Below, one piece after another: positions 26,415 through 35,118 of a stretch of DNA of 64,000 nucleotides. Positions within the stretch are counted from its first letter, which is position 1; each line of letters starts with the position of its first letter. The notes beneath the pieces are model-generated. The model saw only the letters and a list, made by a program, of their open reading frames with translations, was not told the origin of the DNA and ran no database searches. The stretch is from VRUE01 sp963697805 (GTDB taxonomy: Bacteria > Actinomycetota > Thermoleophilia > Solirubrobacterales > 70-9): assembly GCA_963697805.1 (NCBI GenBank), contig CAVOPB010000003.1:62001-126000 (forward strand), given 5' to 3'. The position numbers were made by a program, and so were the translations under genes.

Positions 26415-29285
26415 TCAGCTCTCGGCCGCCGGGCAGATCAGCCGGTAGTCGCACCAGCTGCAGACCGCGGGCGAGGGCCGGGGCTCGAAGTCCTGGCCGA
26501 GGATCCCCTCGCCGACCTCGAGCACGGTCCGCTCGACCCGCTCGGCGTCGTCGGGCTTGGTCGGCGCCGCGACCTTCTCGGCGTCGAGGACGTAGTAGTA
26601 GCTGCCGTGGGCGGCCTCGATGTCCCAGGCCTCGCGGGCGGCGAGCCGGTAGAGGGCGAGCTGGAGGTCGCTCTCGAGGTCGGACTCGCTCTTGCGCTCG
26701 CCGGTCTTGTAGTCGATCAGCTCGTGCTCGCCGTCGGGGAGGCGATCGACGCGATCGACGCGGCCGCGCACGTGGTGCTCGCCGATCTTGATGTCGAACT
26801 TCCGCTCGAGCCAGACCGGTTCGCCCTCGGCCCCGCCCTCGCGCTCGTAGTAGAGGCGGAGCGCCTCGCGGGCGCGGTCGCGGAACTGGAGCTCGTCGTC
26901 GCTGGTGCCGAACCCGCTCCGCCGCCAGCCTGCCTCGAACAGGGCCATCAGCCGCTCGAGGTCGCCCTCGCCGCCCTCGCTCCGGTCCTTGTGGAAGCGC
27001 TCGAGGACGTTGTGGATGAGGATCCCGAAGCGCTGGTTGATCGTCGGCTCCTGGGGAATCCCGAAGACCCGCGCGAACTTGTACTTCAGCGGGCAGGTCA
27101 GGTAGAGGCCGAGGTCGGAGGCCGAGAGGCTGAGGCCACCGTCGCCGCGGCGCGGCAGGAAGGCCTCGAGCGAAGGCTCGTGGCGGGCGCCGATCAGCTT
27201 GCGGCGGCCCTCGCGGCGGCGCTCGGAGTCGAGCAGGTATGAGTCGAGCGAGGAGGCGTCGAGCTCGGCCTGCTGCTCGGGGGTGGCGACCTGGCGCAGG
27301 AGCCCGTTGACCGCGTCGACGGCCTCCACGGTTGGCTGGGCGTCGCCGGGGCGCTGGGCGAGCGCCGCCAGCTTCAGGAGCTCGAGGAAGCGGGCGACGG
27401 CGCGGTTGACGTCGACGGCGGTGTCGAGCCGCGGCTCGGAGAGCTGGCGGCCCGCTTTCCAGGACTCCTCGAGGACCTCCTCGCGGAGGCTGCGGTAGGT
27501 CGCGTGGAGGCCCTCGGCCGGGCCGAACAGCTCCTCGGCCTGGCGCTCCTCCTTCGCCCCGGCCGCGGCCAGCGCCCCGGTGTAGAACGGCGAGGGCCGG
27601 ACCTCGCCGCCGTCGTCGCGCTCGATCCGCGAGAGGACGAGGCCCGAGCGTGCCGGCCGGCCGATCCGGTCCGCCGCGTCGTCCTGCTCGAGCCCGAGCA
27701 CAAAGACGTGATCGAACCCCATCCCCTTGGCGGCGTCGCGGGCGAGGCCCTGGACGGTGTCCGGCGCCGGCGGCTCGGTGACGCCGGCCGGCTCGACCCC
27801 GGTTTCAGCGACCGCGCTGAGGTGGCGGACGAAGTCGCGAGTCGACCCGTGCGGCTCGCGGCGGACCCAGGCGGCGGCGAGCTCGGCGAGCCGCGAGAGC
27901 CCGAGCAGCCGCTCGGCGACCTCGGGCTGGGCGGCGAACAGGCGCTGGCGCCGGATCCCGACCCGCTCGATCAGGCGACGGACGAAGACGTCGGCGCGGC
28001 GCTCCTCCATCGCCGCCGAGGCTTCGCCGTAGAGCTTGAGGAAGTCCTGGATCCGCTCGCGCGCCTCGGGCGGGATCCGCGGGCTCTCGAGCGCCGCCTC
28101 GCAGGCGGAGACCATGTCGAGCTTGCGGCGGCGCGCGATCGTCGTCAGCCGGGCGAGGTCGGCGGGCGGCAGCTCGATCGGCGGCCGGGTCAGCGCCCGC
28201 GCCGCCGCCGCCGAGTCGGCCGGGTCGGCGAGCACCCGCAGCCAGGCGATCGCGTCGCGGACCTCGGGCCGCTGGAACAGCGCCGCCGGCCCCGAGAGGT
28301 GGAACGGAATCCCCCGCTCCTCCATCGCCGCCGCGACCGGGCCGCCCCTCATCACGGGGTCATCGATCAGGACGCAGACGTCGTCGGGCCGGGTGCCACG
28401 GGCGAGCAGTGCCTCGACCTCGCGTGCGACGGCCTGGGCTTGGGCCCGCTCGTTCGCGCAGCGCCAGAACCGGAGCTCGGGGTCGCGGAACAGGTGCTCG
28501 AGCGCGATCACATCGCCGTCGGGGTGGACCCCGCGGTACCAGCTGCCGAGGTCGGTGGCGGCGGACGGCTCGAGCGCGTAGATGTGGCATGGGTTCTCCC
28601 TGGCCAGCGACGCCAGCAGGGCCCGCTGGGCCGAGGTCGTGTCCTCGAGCTCGTCGACCATCACCTCGGCGAATTGATCGGCCAGGGCGGCGCGGACGTC
28701 CTCGCGCTCCTCATGGAGCCGGCTCAGGGTGAGGAAGACGTCGCCGCGGTCGAGGTTGCCGGTCGCGGCGAGGATGCGGTCGTGGGCCGCGGCGAGGTCG
28801 GCGAGCTCGGGGTCGGGAGCGTCGGCGCCCGCCTTGAGGACGTCGATCCGTTCCAACAGCCGCGCCAGCAGGCCCGCCGGGTTGCCGCGGATCTCGTGGC
28901 TGCGCAGCGGCAGCTCGTCGAGGCGGTCGAGGAGCATCGCCAGCCGCTCGGCGGGACCGAGCACCTCGAAGAACGGGTCGAGGCCGGCGGCATCGGAGTG
29001 CTCGCGCAGGACCCGTTCCCCGATCGAGTCCCAGGTTCCCACCCAGAGCTCGCCGTGGGGGTCGTCGAGGAGCGATTCGACCCGGGCCCGCAGTCGCTCG
29101 GCGCCGGCGCGGGTCGAGGTGACCAGCAGCACCCGGTCGGGCGCCGCGATGCCGTCGGCGGCGAGTCGCGCGAGCCGCCGGGCCAGCGCCTCGCTCTTGC
29201 CGGTCCCGGGCTCGCCGAGAACCAGCAGCGGCCCCTCGGCATGCTCGATCGCGTCGACCTGGGTCTTTTCTTGCTCGCTCTCCAT
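26415..29285 (-). CDS. UvrD/REP-type helicase fused to RecB-like nuclease (AdnA-like)
   Basis: 956 residues from the ATG at 29285. Walker A GEPGTGKS at 24-31; the Walker B/motif II position reads VMVDELEDTTSAQ instead of the usual DEFQDT. The C-terminal third is a PD-(D/E)XK RecB nuclease: GRVDRVDRLPDG, LIDYKTGE, QLALYRLA. Four Cys (LYLTCPLKY and CSWCDYRLICP) form the pattern of an AddB/AdnA iron-sulfur staple. This layout matches subunits of actinobacterial double-strand-break resection complexes. The expected second helicase subunit is not beside it in this window. Confidence 0.88.
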   Translation of the reverse strand: MESEQEKTQVDAIEHAEGPLLVLGEPGTGKSEALARRLARLAADGIAAPDRVLLVTSTRAGAERLRARVESLLDDPHGELWVGTWDSIGERVLREHSDAAGLDPFFEVLGPAERLAMLLDRLDELPLRSHEIRGNPAGLLARLLERIDVLKAGADAPDPELADLAAAHDRILAATGNLDRGDVFLTLSRLHEEREDVRAALADQFAEVMVDELEDTTSAQRALLASLARENPCHIYALEPSAATDLGSWYRGVHPDGDVIALEHLFRDPELRFWRCANERAQAQAVAREVEALLARGTRPDDVCVLIDDPVMRGGPVAAAMEERGIPFHLSGPAALFQRPEVRDAIAWLRVLADPADSAAAARALTRPPIELPPADLARLTTIARRRKLDMVSACEAALESPRIPPEARERIQDFLKLYGEASAAMEERRADVFVRRLIERVGIRRQRLFAAQPEVAERLLGLSRLAELAAAWVRREPHGSTRDFVRHLSAVAETGVEPAGVTEPPAPDTVQGLARDAAKGMGFDHVFVLGLEQDDAADRIGRPARSGLVLSRIERDDGGEVRPSPFYTGALAAAGAKEERQAEELFGPAEGLHATYRSLREEVLEESWKAGRQLSEPRLDTAVDVNRAVARFLELLKLAALAQRPGDAQPTVEAVDAVNGLLRQVATPEQQAELDASSLDSYLLDSERRREGRRKLIGARHEPSLEAFLPRRGDGGLSLSASDLGLYLTCPLKYKFARVFGIPQEPTINQRFGILIHNVLERFHKDRSEGGEGDLERLMALFEAGWRRSGFGTSDDELQFRDRAREALRLYYEREGGAEGEPVWLERKFDIKIGEHHVRGRVDRVDRLPDGEHELIDYKTGERKSESDLESDLQLALYRLAAREAWDIEAAHGSYYYVLDAEKVAAPTKPDDAERVERTVLEVGEGILGQDFEPRPSPAVCSWCDYRLICPAAES

Positions 29286-29413
29286 ATCTGCTTCGCCGCA
29301 GCTTCCCTCCCGAAGAATCAGATTTCGACGGTCGGTCGCTTCGGCTCGCTGCCGCGTCCGCCGCGGGCGGGTCGTGCTTCGCCCAACGCTAGCGACATAG
29401 CATTGGCGCGATG

Positions 29414-29470
29414 GACGCGGAGCGAGCAAGCGTCGCAATTTGGTTCATCGCGCCGCGAGGAAGCGCGAAG
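29414..29470 (+). repeat. Dispersed intergenic repeat A, copy 2
   Basis: Second copy of the 56-bp element at 25045-25100: ACGCGGAGCGAGCAAGCGTC, then GCAATTTGGTTCA, then TCGCGCCGCGAGGAAGCGCG. It ends 8 bp before the GTG start of the monophosphatase gene and therefore lies in its 5' leader. The remaining 130 bp between the helicase start and this repeat hold no recognisable gene. Confidence 0.7.
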
Positions 29471-29477
29471 GGTCGTA

Positions 29478-30302
29478 GTGGACGTCCTGTCCGCAGATTG
29501 GCGGGGAATCTGCCGTCGGATCGTCGCCGAGCAGCGACAGATCTTTGACGCGACGCCCGGAATCGAGGAGCGGACCGTCTACGAGGGCGTCGGCGAGGGC
29601 GGGGATCGCGCGCTCGCGATCGACCGTCGCTGCGAGGACGTGGTCTTCGCCGAGCTCGACGCGCTGGCCGACGATGGCGCCTCATTCGTCGCCGTCTCCG
29701 AGGAGCGCGGCGAGGTGAGCTTCGGTGAGGGCGGCGCGGCGCGGGTCGTGATCGACCCGATCGACGGCTCGCTCAACGCCCGCCGCACGCTTCCGTCGCA
29801 CAGCCTCAGCATCGCCGTCGCCTCCGGGCCCTCGATGGCGGACGTCGAGTTCGGCTTCGTCCATGACTTCGGCGCCGGCGAGGAGTTCGTCGCCGAGCGC
29901 AGCGGCGGCGCGACCCTCGGTGGGGAGGCGATCGCGGTCGGAGAGGACCGCGAGAAGCTCGAGGTCCTGGGAGTCGAGTCGGCCGAGCCGCGCTGGGCGC
30001 TACCCGCGCTCGAGGCGCTCGACGGGCATGTCTACCGGCTGCGGGTCGTCGGCTCGATCGCGATCTCCGCCTGCTACGTCGCCGCTGGCCGCTTCGACGC
30101 GATGATGAGCCTCCGGCCCTGCCGCTCGGTCGACATCGCCGCCGCGCAGCTGATCGCCCGCGAGGCGGGCGGCCGGGTCACCTTCGGGGCGGCCGGGGCC
30201 GATGACGCCGACCTCGGGATCGATGCCCGGTATCCGGTCGGCGCCGCCACCGGCGAGCGGGCGATGGCAATCGTCCGCGGCGGCCTTGAGACGTTCGCCT
30301 GA
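29478..30302 (+). CDS. Inositol monophosphatase-family phosphatase
   Basis: 274 residues from the GTG at 29478; the long upstream frame is antisense to the helicase gene. The metal site is VIDPIDGSLNARR (family DPIDGTxNF) with the earlier acidic Glu in VAVSEERGE, and the second metal site SVDIAAAQLIAREAGG (family WDxAAGxLIVxEAGG), where Trp is replaced. It probably hydrolyses a sugar or inositol phosphate using Mg2+; the altered motifs mean the substrate is uncertain. The DJ-1 gene follows 18 bp downstream. Confidence 0.85.
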   Translation: MDVLSADWRGICRRIVAEQRQIFDATPGIEERTVYEGVGEGGDRALAIDRRCEDVVFAELDALADDGASFVAVSEERGEVSFGEGGAARVVIDPIDGSLNARRTLPSHSLSIAVASGPSMADVEFGFVHDFGAGEEFVAERSGGATLGGEAIAVGEDREKLEVLGVESAEPRWALPALEALDGHVYRLRVVGSIAISACYVAAGRFDAMMSLRPCRSVDIAAAQLIAREAGGRVTFGAAGADDADLGIDARYPVGAATGERAMAIVRGGLETFA

Positions 30303-30320
30303 GCCTGCGAGCATGGGTCG

Positions 30321-30974
30321 ATGCAGACGGCGATCCTCGTCTACGACGAGATGACGGTCCTCGACGCGATCGGGCCCTACGACGTGTTTCGCTCGGTGCC
30401 CGGCTGGGAGGTGCAGTTCGTCGGCAAGGAGAGGGGGGAGGTGAGAGACGAACCGGGCACGCTCGGGATCAACGCCGATCACGCCCTCGATGAGGTGACC
30501 GACCCGGACATCGTCCTCGTCCCCGGTGGAGCCGGGAGCCGGCCGCTGATGAAGGACGAGGAGGTGCTCTCGTGGCTCCGCGCGGTCGATGAGCGGACAA
30601 AGTGGACGACCTCGGTCTGCACAGGCTCGCTCGTGCTCGGCGCCGCCGGGCTGCTCGAGGGCAAGCGGGCGACGGGCCACTGGCTCTTCCTCGAGCCGCT
30701 GCGCCAACTCGGTGCCGACCCGGTCGGTGGCCGCTACGTCGAGGACGGCAAGGTGATCACGGCTGCCGGCGTCTCCGCCGGGATCGACATGGCGCTGCAC
30801 CTCGTCTCCCGCGAGCTCGGGCCCGAGGTCGCGGAATCGGTGCAGCTCGGCATCGAGTACGACCCGCAGCCCCCCTTCGACGCCGGTTCGCCGCAGAAGG
30901 CGCCGGCAGCGATCGTCGAGGCCGTGACCGCGGTCGCGGGCCCGACCGACGAGTGGGTCGAAGCTCCGCTGTAA
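30321..30974 (+). CDS. DJ-1/PfpI-family protein (isonitrile hydratase-like)
   Basis: 217 residues. Class-I glutamine-amidotransferase-like fold: AILVYDEMTVLDAIGPYDVF opening typical of the isonitrile hydratase/ThiJ branch, VPGGAGSRPLM, and the nucleophile elbow SVCTGSLVLGAAGLL with Cys near 98. GKRATGHW and AGVSAGIDMAL complete the family pattern. Characterised relatives hydrate isonitriles or act as small-molecule sensors; the role here is open. ATG start, 18 bp after the phosphatase gene. Confidence 0.92.
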   Translation: MQTAILVYDEMTVLDAIGPYDVFRSVPGWEVQFVGKERGEVRDEPGTLGINADHALDEVTDPDIVLVPGGAGSRPLMKDEEVLSWLRAVDERTKWTTSVCTGSLVLGAAGLLEGKRATGHWLFLEPLRQLGADPVGGRYVEDGKVITAAGVSAGIDMALHLVSRELGPEVAESVQLGIEYDPQPPFDAGSPQKAPAAIVEAVTAVAGPTDEWVEAPL

Positions 30975-30996
30975 CCCTTCGCGCGAACTCGTTTAC

Positions 30997-31026
30997 AAAC
31001 GTATGTTCGCTAAGAACGTATGTTCG
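30997..31026. promoter_or_regulatory. Tandem LexA (SOS-box)-type sites
   Basis: Two copies of the same 13-bp palindrome, AAACGTATGTTCG at 30997-31009 and GAACGTATGTTCG at 31014-31026, centres 17 bp apart. The second is a perfect GAAC-N4-GTTC, the LexA core known from Actinobacteria and close to the Bacillus DinR box. TACACT at 31028-31033, just downstream, could be the -10 of the following gene. LexA binding is inferred from the motif. Confidence 0.6.
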
Positions 31027-31086
31027 CTACACTCGCGAACCTCTCCCAGCCCAGCCACTCCCAACTCCCCGAAAGGTCCCAACCTC

Positions 31087-31569
31087 ATGCCTACCCAGAG
31101 CAAGACCAGCAAGGCCAAGACCAGCCAGACCAAAGCCCAGAGCAACGGCACCGTCAAGGCCGCTACCTCCCCCGCCGACCGCGCGAAGAGCGCCGCCGGA
31201 GCCGCCGTCGACCTTCCCGTCGGCGTCGTCCTCGAGGTCTCAGACCGCGTTGCCGAGCTGGTCGAACCCTTCACCGATCGCACCGACGCCGAGCGCCAGC
31301 TCAAGTCCTACCGGACGAGCCTGCGCCGGACCGTCAAGCGCACCGAGCGTCGCGGCCACTCCGCCCGCCGTAAAGCGACGACCGAAGCCCGCAAGACCCG
31401 CAACCGGGTCGAGCGCGAGGCCCGCAAGCGCCGCCGCACCGTCGAGACGACCCTGAAGCGCAACCGGACCGACGTCGAGAAACGCGTCCGCAAAACGATC
31501 GACACGCAGACCACCCGCGCCCAGGACCTGGTCGACCAGGTCGGCGAGCAGCTCTCCTCGCTGCGCTAG
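31087..31569 (+). CDS. Highly basic histone/HbhA-like protein
   Basis: 160 residues from the ATG at 31087 (AAAGG upstream). Lys/Ala/Ser-rich N-terminal tail (QSKTSKAKTSQTKAQ), a short helical segment PVGVVLEVSDRVAELVEPF, then about 70 residues very rich in Arg/Lys with long-helix character (KSYRTSLRRTVKRTERRGHS, ARKRRRTVETTLKRNRTD), and an amphipathic end. Composition suggests a DNA- or polyanion-binding protein, like histone H1-type nucleoid proteins or the heparin-binding HbhA. Two LexA-type boxes lie 60-90 bp upstream, so DNA-damage induction is a testable idea. Confidence 0.72.
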   Translation: MPTQSKTSKAKTSQTKAQSNGTVKAATSPADRAKSAAGAAVDLPVGVVLEVSDRVAELVEPFTDRTDAERQLKSYRTSLRRTVKRTERRGHSARRKATTEARKTRNRVEREARKRRRTVETTLKRNRTDVEKRVRKTIDTQTTRAQDLVDQVGEQLSSLR

Positions 31570-31578
31570 TACCCCTGC

Positions 31579-33642
31579 TCAGATCCCGAGCACAGCGACT
31601 GGCCCCGAGCTTCCCGGCTCGTAAGGCCAGTCGCTTTGCGTTGCGGCGCGGGCGCGGAACTGGAAGCGGACCCCGCGGCTGTCGTCGTCGCTGAACCGGT
31701 AGGCGTAGCGAAATCGCCCGTGCGCGTCGGTCCTCACGGTCCGGAACTCGGTCCAGGGAACCCCCGGCACCCGGAACTGCAACGAGAGCGGCCTGCCCTC
31801 GGCCGGAATCTCCCCCTGCTCGGCGATCAGCCGGCCGCTGAAGACCACGGGCCGGCCGCCGACCCTCGCGGTCGGCGATGAGGCCCGGAGGCTGACCTTG
31901 CTGCGCACCCCCAGTCGCAGCGACGTCGCGGCCGACCGGGTGAGCGTGCGGGAGCCGGCAAAGGTGGCGGAAATCCCGCGACTCGGCCCCTCCTCGACGC
32001 GGATCGAGAACCAGCCCGCGGAGTCGGTGCCGACGATGGCGATCCGCTCGGCGGCGCCCGCCCCGCGCCCGAGCTGCTCGGAAATCCTCACCGGCGCGCC
32101 CGCGATCGGCGCGCCGGCCCCGGTGGTGAGCCGGCCGCTGATCAGAGTTCCGCGCCCGTAGGGGACGACGCGGCTCTGCGGACGGCGCTCGAGCGCCGTT
32201 ACGGCTTCCCGCCTGCAGCGTCGGCCGCCGTCGCTGCGGGTGCATTTCTGCCAAACCAGTCTCTCTCCCCCGAATCCGATGCTGAGCGCGGTCGGCGTCT
32301 TCAACGGATTGGAGAGGGCCATCACCGAGCGGTCGACCCGCCGCTCGGTGATCGTCAGATTGCCGGCGTCGTCGTAGCCGGTCGCGCGGAACTCGTAGCG
32401 GCCCGGTGGGTAGGCCTCCGAGTCCCAGCGGGCTCTGAAAGAGCCTGCGAGCACCTGGGTGGGGATCGGCTGGAACCTGTCGCCGGATCCCAGGGCCCGG
32501 ATCGCGATCGAGCCGCGCTCGGCGCTGGGGCCCGACAGGAGGTCGGTCACGCGGGCCCTGATCAGCTCCGGATCGGCGGGGTCCTGAGAGTCGAGGAACG
32601 CGACCCCGGGAGGGTCCCTGTCGATCCGCACGGTGGAGATGCTCGGCGGCAGGTTGCGGACCCCGTTCCGGGTGGCGCCGTCGTTGACGTTCCCGGCGCC
32701 GTCGCGCGCGTAGTGGGCGATGCGATGCACGCCGTCACCGATCACGGTCGAGCTGACCGAGTCGCCGTCCGCGACGGTCGGCGGTGCCCCGTCGATCTGA
32801 ATCGCGGTGAAGGCACCGTCGCCCTCCATCCCCGACGCGGAGTCCGTGGCCGTGACGGTGACAGGGATCGCGCGGTTCGTCCACCCGCTCGGCACGCCGC
32901 CGAGATGGGTGGTCGGGTCGGTCCTGTCGACACGGAGGACGGTGTCGCCGACGGCCGTCGACCTGATCCCCGACCCCGACACCGCGACGACGTGGACGTG
33001 ATTCTCCCCCTCAGGAAGTTCGGCGACCGGCAGCGAGTCGCCTTCGATCCCTCCCCGCAGGTCGGTCTCGGTCTCGGTGCATCGACTCGGGCCGGCGCAG
33101 GGCCGGTCGTCGGGCGAGCGGTCGATCGAGACGGCGTAGCCGCGGATGCCGGAGGGCGGAGGTGAGCCCTTCGGATGCTCGATCTCGATCAGGTGGGGGA
33201 AGTCGGAGCGGCCGAGCCAGCGATCCGGCTGCACGGCCCTCGCAGTCGCCGGACTCGTGTCGTCATAGCGGAGCGAGACAGCCGCCGGGTAGCCGGCGCC
33301 GACTCTGTCCTCGAACCAGACGACCGCCGTGTATGAGCCGGGCGGGCCCGGGATCGTGAGGTAGTCGATCTGATGGGCCGCCCAGCCCAGCCAGGCTTCC
33401 TTTACGACCGCCCCGGAGGGATCGCGAATCAGGTAGCCGACATCGGTGATCGGCAGGCTGAATCCGGTATCGGGGTTCTTCCACTGGAGGAAGAAGCGAT
33501 TTTCCGGGTGCCAGGCTTCCTCACCGCCGGTGACCCTGAGGTCGATCGGAGCCGGGAGCCTGGCCCAGGCGTCGCCGACGGCGCCGGGACCGACCAGCGC
33601 CAGCGTTGTCAGGACCGCGAACAGCAGAGCCCGCGGCCTCAT
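31579..33642 (-). CDS. Secreted multi-domain Ig/Big-like protein
   Basis: 687 residues with a signal peptide (LLFAVLTTLALVGPGAVG, cleavage near AWA-R). Several beta-sandwich modules follow: GPPGSYTAVVWFEDRVG, YAVSIDRSPDD, VDRTDPTTHLGGVPSGWTNR, YPPGRYEFRATGYDDAGNLT, and C-terminal GTLISGRLTTGAGAPIAGAP and FSGRLIAEQGEIPAEGRPLS, typical of extracellular Ig-like modules. No enzymatic motif. Its ATG overlaps the stop of the sigma/anti-sigma fusion gene (ATGA), so it is translationally coupled to it and is a likely partner or target of that regulator. Confidence 0.85.
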   Translation of the reverse strand: MRPRALLFAVLTTLALVGPGAVGDAWARLPAPIDLRVTGGEEAWHPENRFFLQWKNPDTGFSLPITDVGYLIRDPSGAVVKEAWLGWAAHQIDYLTIPGPPGSYTAVVWFEDRVGAGYPAAVSLRYDDTSPATARAVQPDRWLGRSDFPHLIEIEHPKGSPPPSGIRGYAVSIDRSPDDRPCAGPSRCTETETDLRGGIEGDSLPVAELPEGENHVHVVAVSGSGIRSTAVGDTVLRVDRTDPTTHLGGVPSGWTNRAIPVTVTATDSASGMEGDGAFTAIQIDGAPPTVADGDSVSSTVIGDGVHRIAHYARDGAGNVNDGATRNGVRNLPPSISTVRIDRDPPGVAFLDSQDPADPELIRARVTDLLSGPSAERGSIAIRALGSGDRFQPIPTQVLAGSFRARWDSEAYPPGRYEFRATGYDDAGNLTITERRVDRSVMALSNPLKTPTALSIGFGGERLVWQKCTRSDGGRRCRREAVTALERRPQSRVVPYGRGTLISGRLTTGAGAPIAGAPVRISEQLGRGAGAAERIAIVGTDSAGWFSIRVEEGPSRGISATFAGSRTLTRSAATSLRLGVRSKVSLRASSPTARVGGRPVVFSGRLIAEQGEIPAEGRPLSLQFRVPGVPWTEFRTVRTDAHGRFRYAYRFSDDDSRGVRFQFRARAATQSDWPYEPGSSGPVAVLGI

Positions 33643-34931
33643 GGCCCGAACTCCCCGGCCGCGCTGCCACTGCTGGGCGAGGACGATTCAGCCCCGCTCG
33701 ACGCCGGCGGCGGGGGCGGCGGGGGCGCGTATTCGACGGCGCCCGCCGAGGTTTCGGGAGCGGGAGGAGGTGGAGGCGTGGGTTCAGGGTCCGGCGCCAG
33801 CTCGGTCTGTTCCTGCGCGGGCTTGGGCTGTGGCGTCGGTTCGGTCTCGGTGGGGACCGGCTCCGTCTCGACGGCTTCGGGAGAGGTGTCCTCGAACGCG
33901 GTTCTCGAGATGTGCTCGACCGCGGGCGCCTTCGTCTCGTGCGCCGGGATCAGCGGCGCGGGGGTGACTCCGACGGCGACGCAGGCCGCGGCGCCCCCGG
34001 CGGCACCGGCACAGATCGTCAACAGTTTCGCCAGCGCCGCCATTCCGGCGCCGCGCGTCCCACCAGCCGCGGCGACCTGGGTGATCGCGGAGTCGCCTCC
34101 GCCCCCACCGCCGAACGGAAGCCGCGACTGGACCGCCGCGGAGATGTCGTGCAGGCGGTCGAACATCGTGCGGGCGGGAAGGACCGGAGCCAGCGCAGCC
34201 GCGGCTCCGGCGGTCGCCCGGTAGGCTCGCATCGTCGCCCGGCACCCCGCGCACGCCCGGAGGTGCTCGCGAACCGCGGCGGCGTCCGCCGGGCCCGCCT
34301 CGCCGTCGCAGAACGCGGACAGGAGTGGCCGGATCTCCGCGCAGCGGCTTCCGTCCTCGCTGCGGGCGAAGAGACTGCGAAACCGCTCCCGGCCCTCGGC
34401 GAGGCAGCGGTTGACTTTTGTCTGGCTGAAGCCCGTGATCTCGCCGATCTCGGCATAGGAGTAGCCCTCCGCGAGCAGTGTCAGTGCCCGCAGCTCGGCC
34501 GGCTTCAATGTCTGCAGCGCCTCGCGACTGCGGGCGATCCGCTCGCCGCGCTCGACCCGCAGGTCGGGCCCGTCACCGGTCGCCGGTATCAGCGCGACCC
34601 AGTCCTCGCGCTCGGGGTCCTCGGCGGACCGCGGCACTCCTCCCAGCATCCGCTCCCGCTTTCGCCGGACCGCGAGCGCCTCGTGCTTGATCACCGTGTG
34701 GGTCCATCTGACCAACTCGTTCATCCGGTCGTTCGGCGCTTTGGTCAGCAGGATCTCGAGTGATCTCTGGTATGCGTCCTCGGCGTCCTCCGCGTTCAGC
34801 GAGTAGCGGCGGGCGGTTCGGCGCAGGGAGGCGCCGTGCTGCGCGATCAGCTCGACCGCGGCGCGCTTGCGCGCCGCCGCGTCAACGCCCGGCGCGTCCG
34901 GCGTCCGGATCCCAATCGAGTTCTGCTCCAT
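33639..34931 (-). CDS. ECF sigma factor fused to zinc-finger, membrane-spanning anti-sigma-like domain
   Basis: 430 residues from the ATG at 34931; the upstream open frame is antisense to the epimerase gene. Residues 20-90 are sigma region 2 (SLNAEDAEDAYQRSLEILL), 135-190 are region 4 (LKPAELRALTLLAEGYSYAE, then IGEITGFSQTKVNRCL). Residues 200-240 form an anti-sigma zinc finger: H223-x3-C227-x2-C230. A hydrophobic helix at about 297-322 follows, then a 105-residue Pro/Glu-rich tail (PPPPPAPE) expected outside the cell. One chain thus joins a sigma factor to its likely inhibitor and the membrane. Stop overlaps the next gene's start by 4 bp. Confidence 0.88.
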   Translation of the reverse strand: MEQNSIGIRTPDAPGVDAAARKRAAVELIAQHGASLRRTARRYSLNAEDAEDAYQRSLEILLTKAPNDRMNELVRWTHTVIKHEALAVRRKRERMLGGVPRSAEDPEREDWVALIPATGDGPDLRVERGERIARSREALQTLKPAELRALTLLAEGYSYAEIGEITGFSQTKVNRCLAEGRERFRSLFARSEDGSRCAEIRPLLSAFCDGEAGPADAAAVREHLRACAGCRATMRAYRATAGAAAALAPVLPARTMFDRLHDISAAVQSRLPFGGGGGGDSAITQVAAAGGTRGAGMAALAKLLTICAGAAGGAAACVAVGVTPAPLIPAHETKAPAVEHISRTAFEDTSPEAVETEPVPTETEPTPQPKPAQEQTELAPDPEPTPPPPPAPETSAGAVEYAPPPPPPPASSGAESSSPSSGSAAGEFGP

Positions 34932-34951
34932 CTGAGACACACACCTCTCGC

Positions 34952-34967
34952 TGCACCCCCCGGTGCA
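34952..34967. promoter_or_regulatory. Small dyad in the sigma-gene leader
   Basis: TGCACC-CCCC-GGTGCA, a perfect 6-bp inverted repeat 21 bp upstream of the sigma/anti-sigma start, within the 187-bp divergent promoter region shared with the epimerase gene. It could be an operator or a leader hairpin. GGAAC at 35033-35037 on the plus strand resembles an ECF -35 element, but I see no convincing matching -10. Confidence 0.3.
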
Positions 34968-35118
34968 CCGGGACGGCTTGATCTTCAACGACCAGGTGCA
35001 AACGCGGGAAAGGCCGGTCTTCTCCCCCAAACGGAACGATTTCGGCAAGAAAAAGCCGGAAATTGCAGCAAATGATTGGAGGGGCCGGACCGCCCGTCGC
35101 CCTGTAGCATCGCTATCG

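Noticed and set aside
27504..29477. Long N-terminal extension of the monophosphatase frame
   Set aside because: It is antisense to the helicase-nuclease; the family domain starts only after the GTG at 29478.
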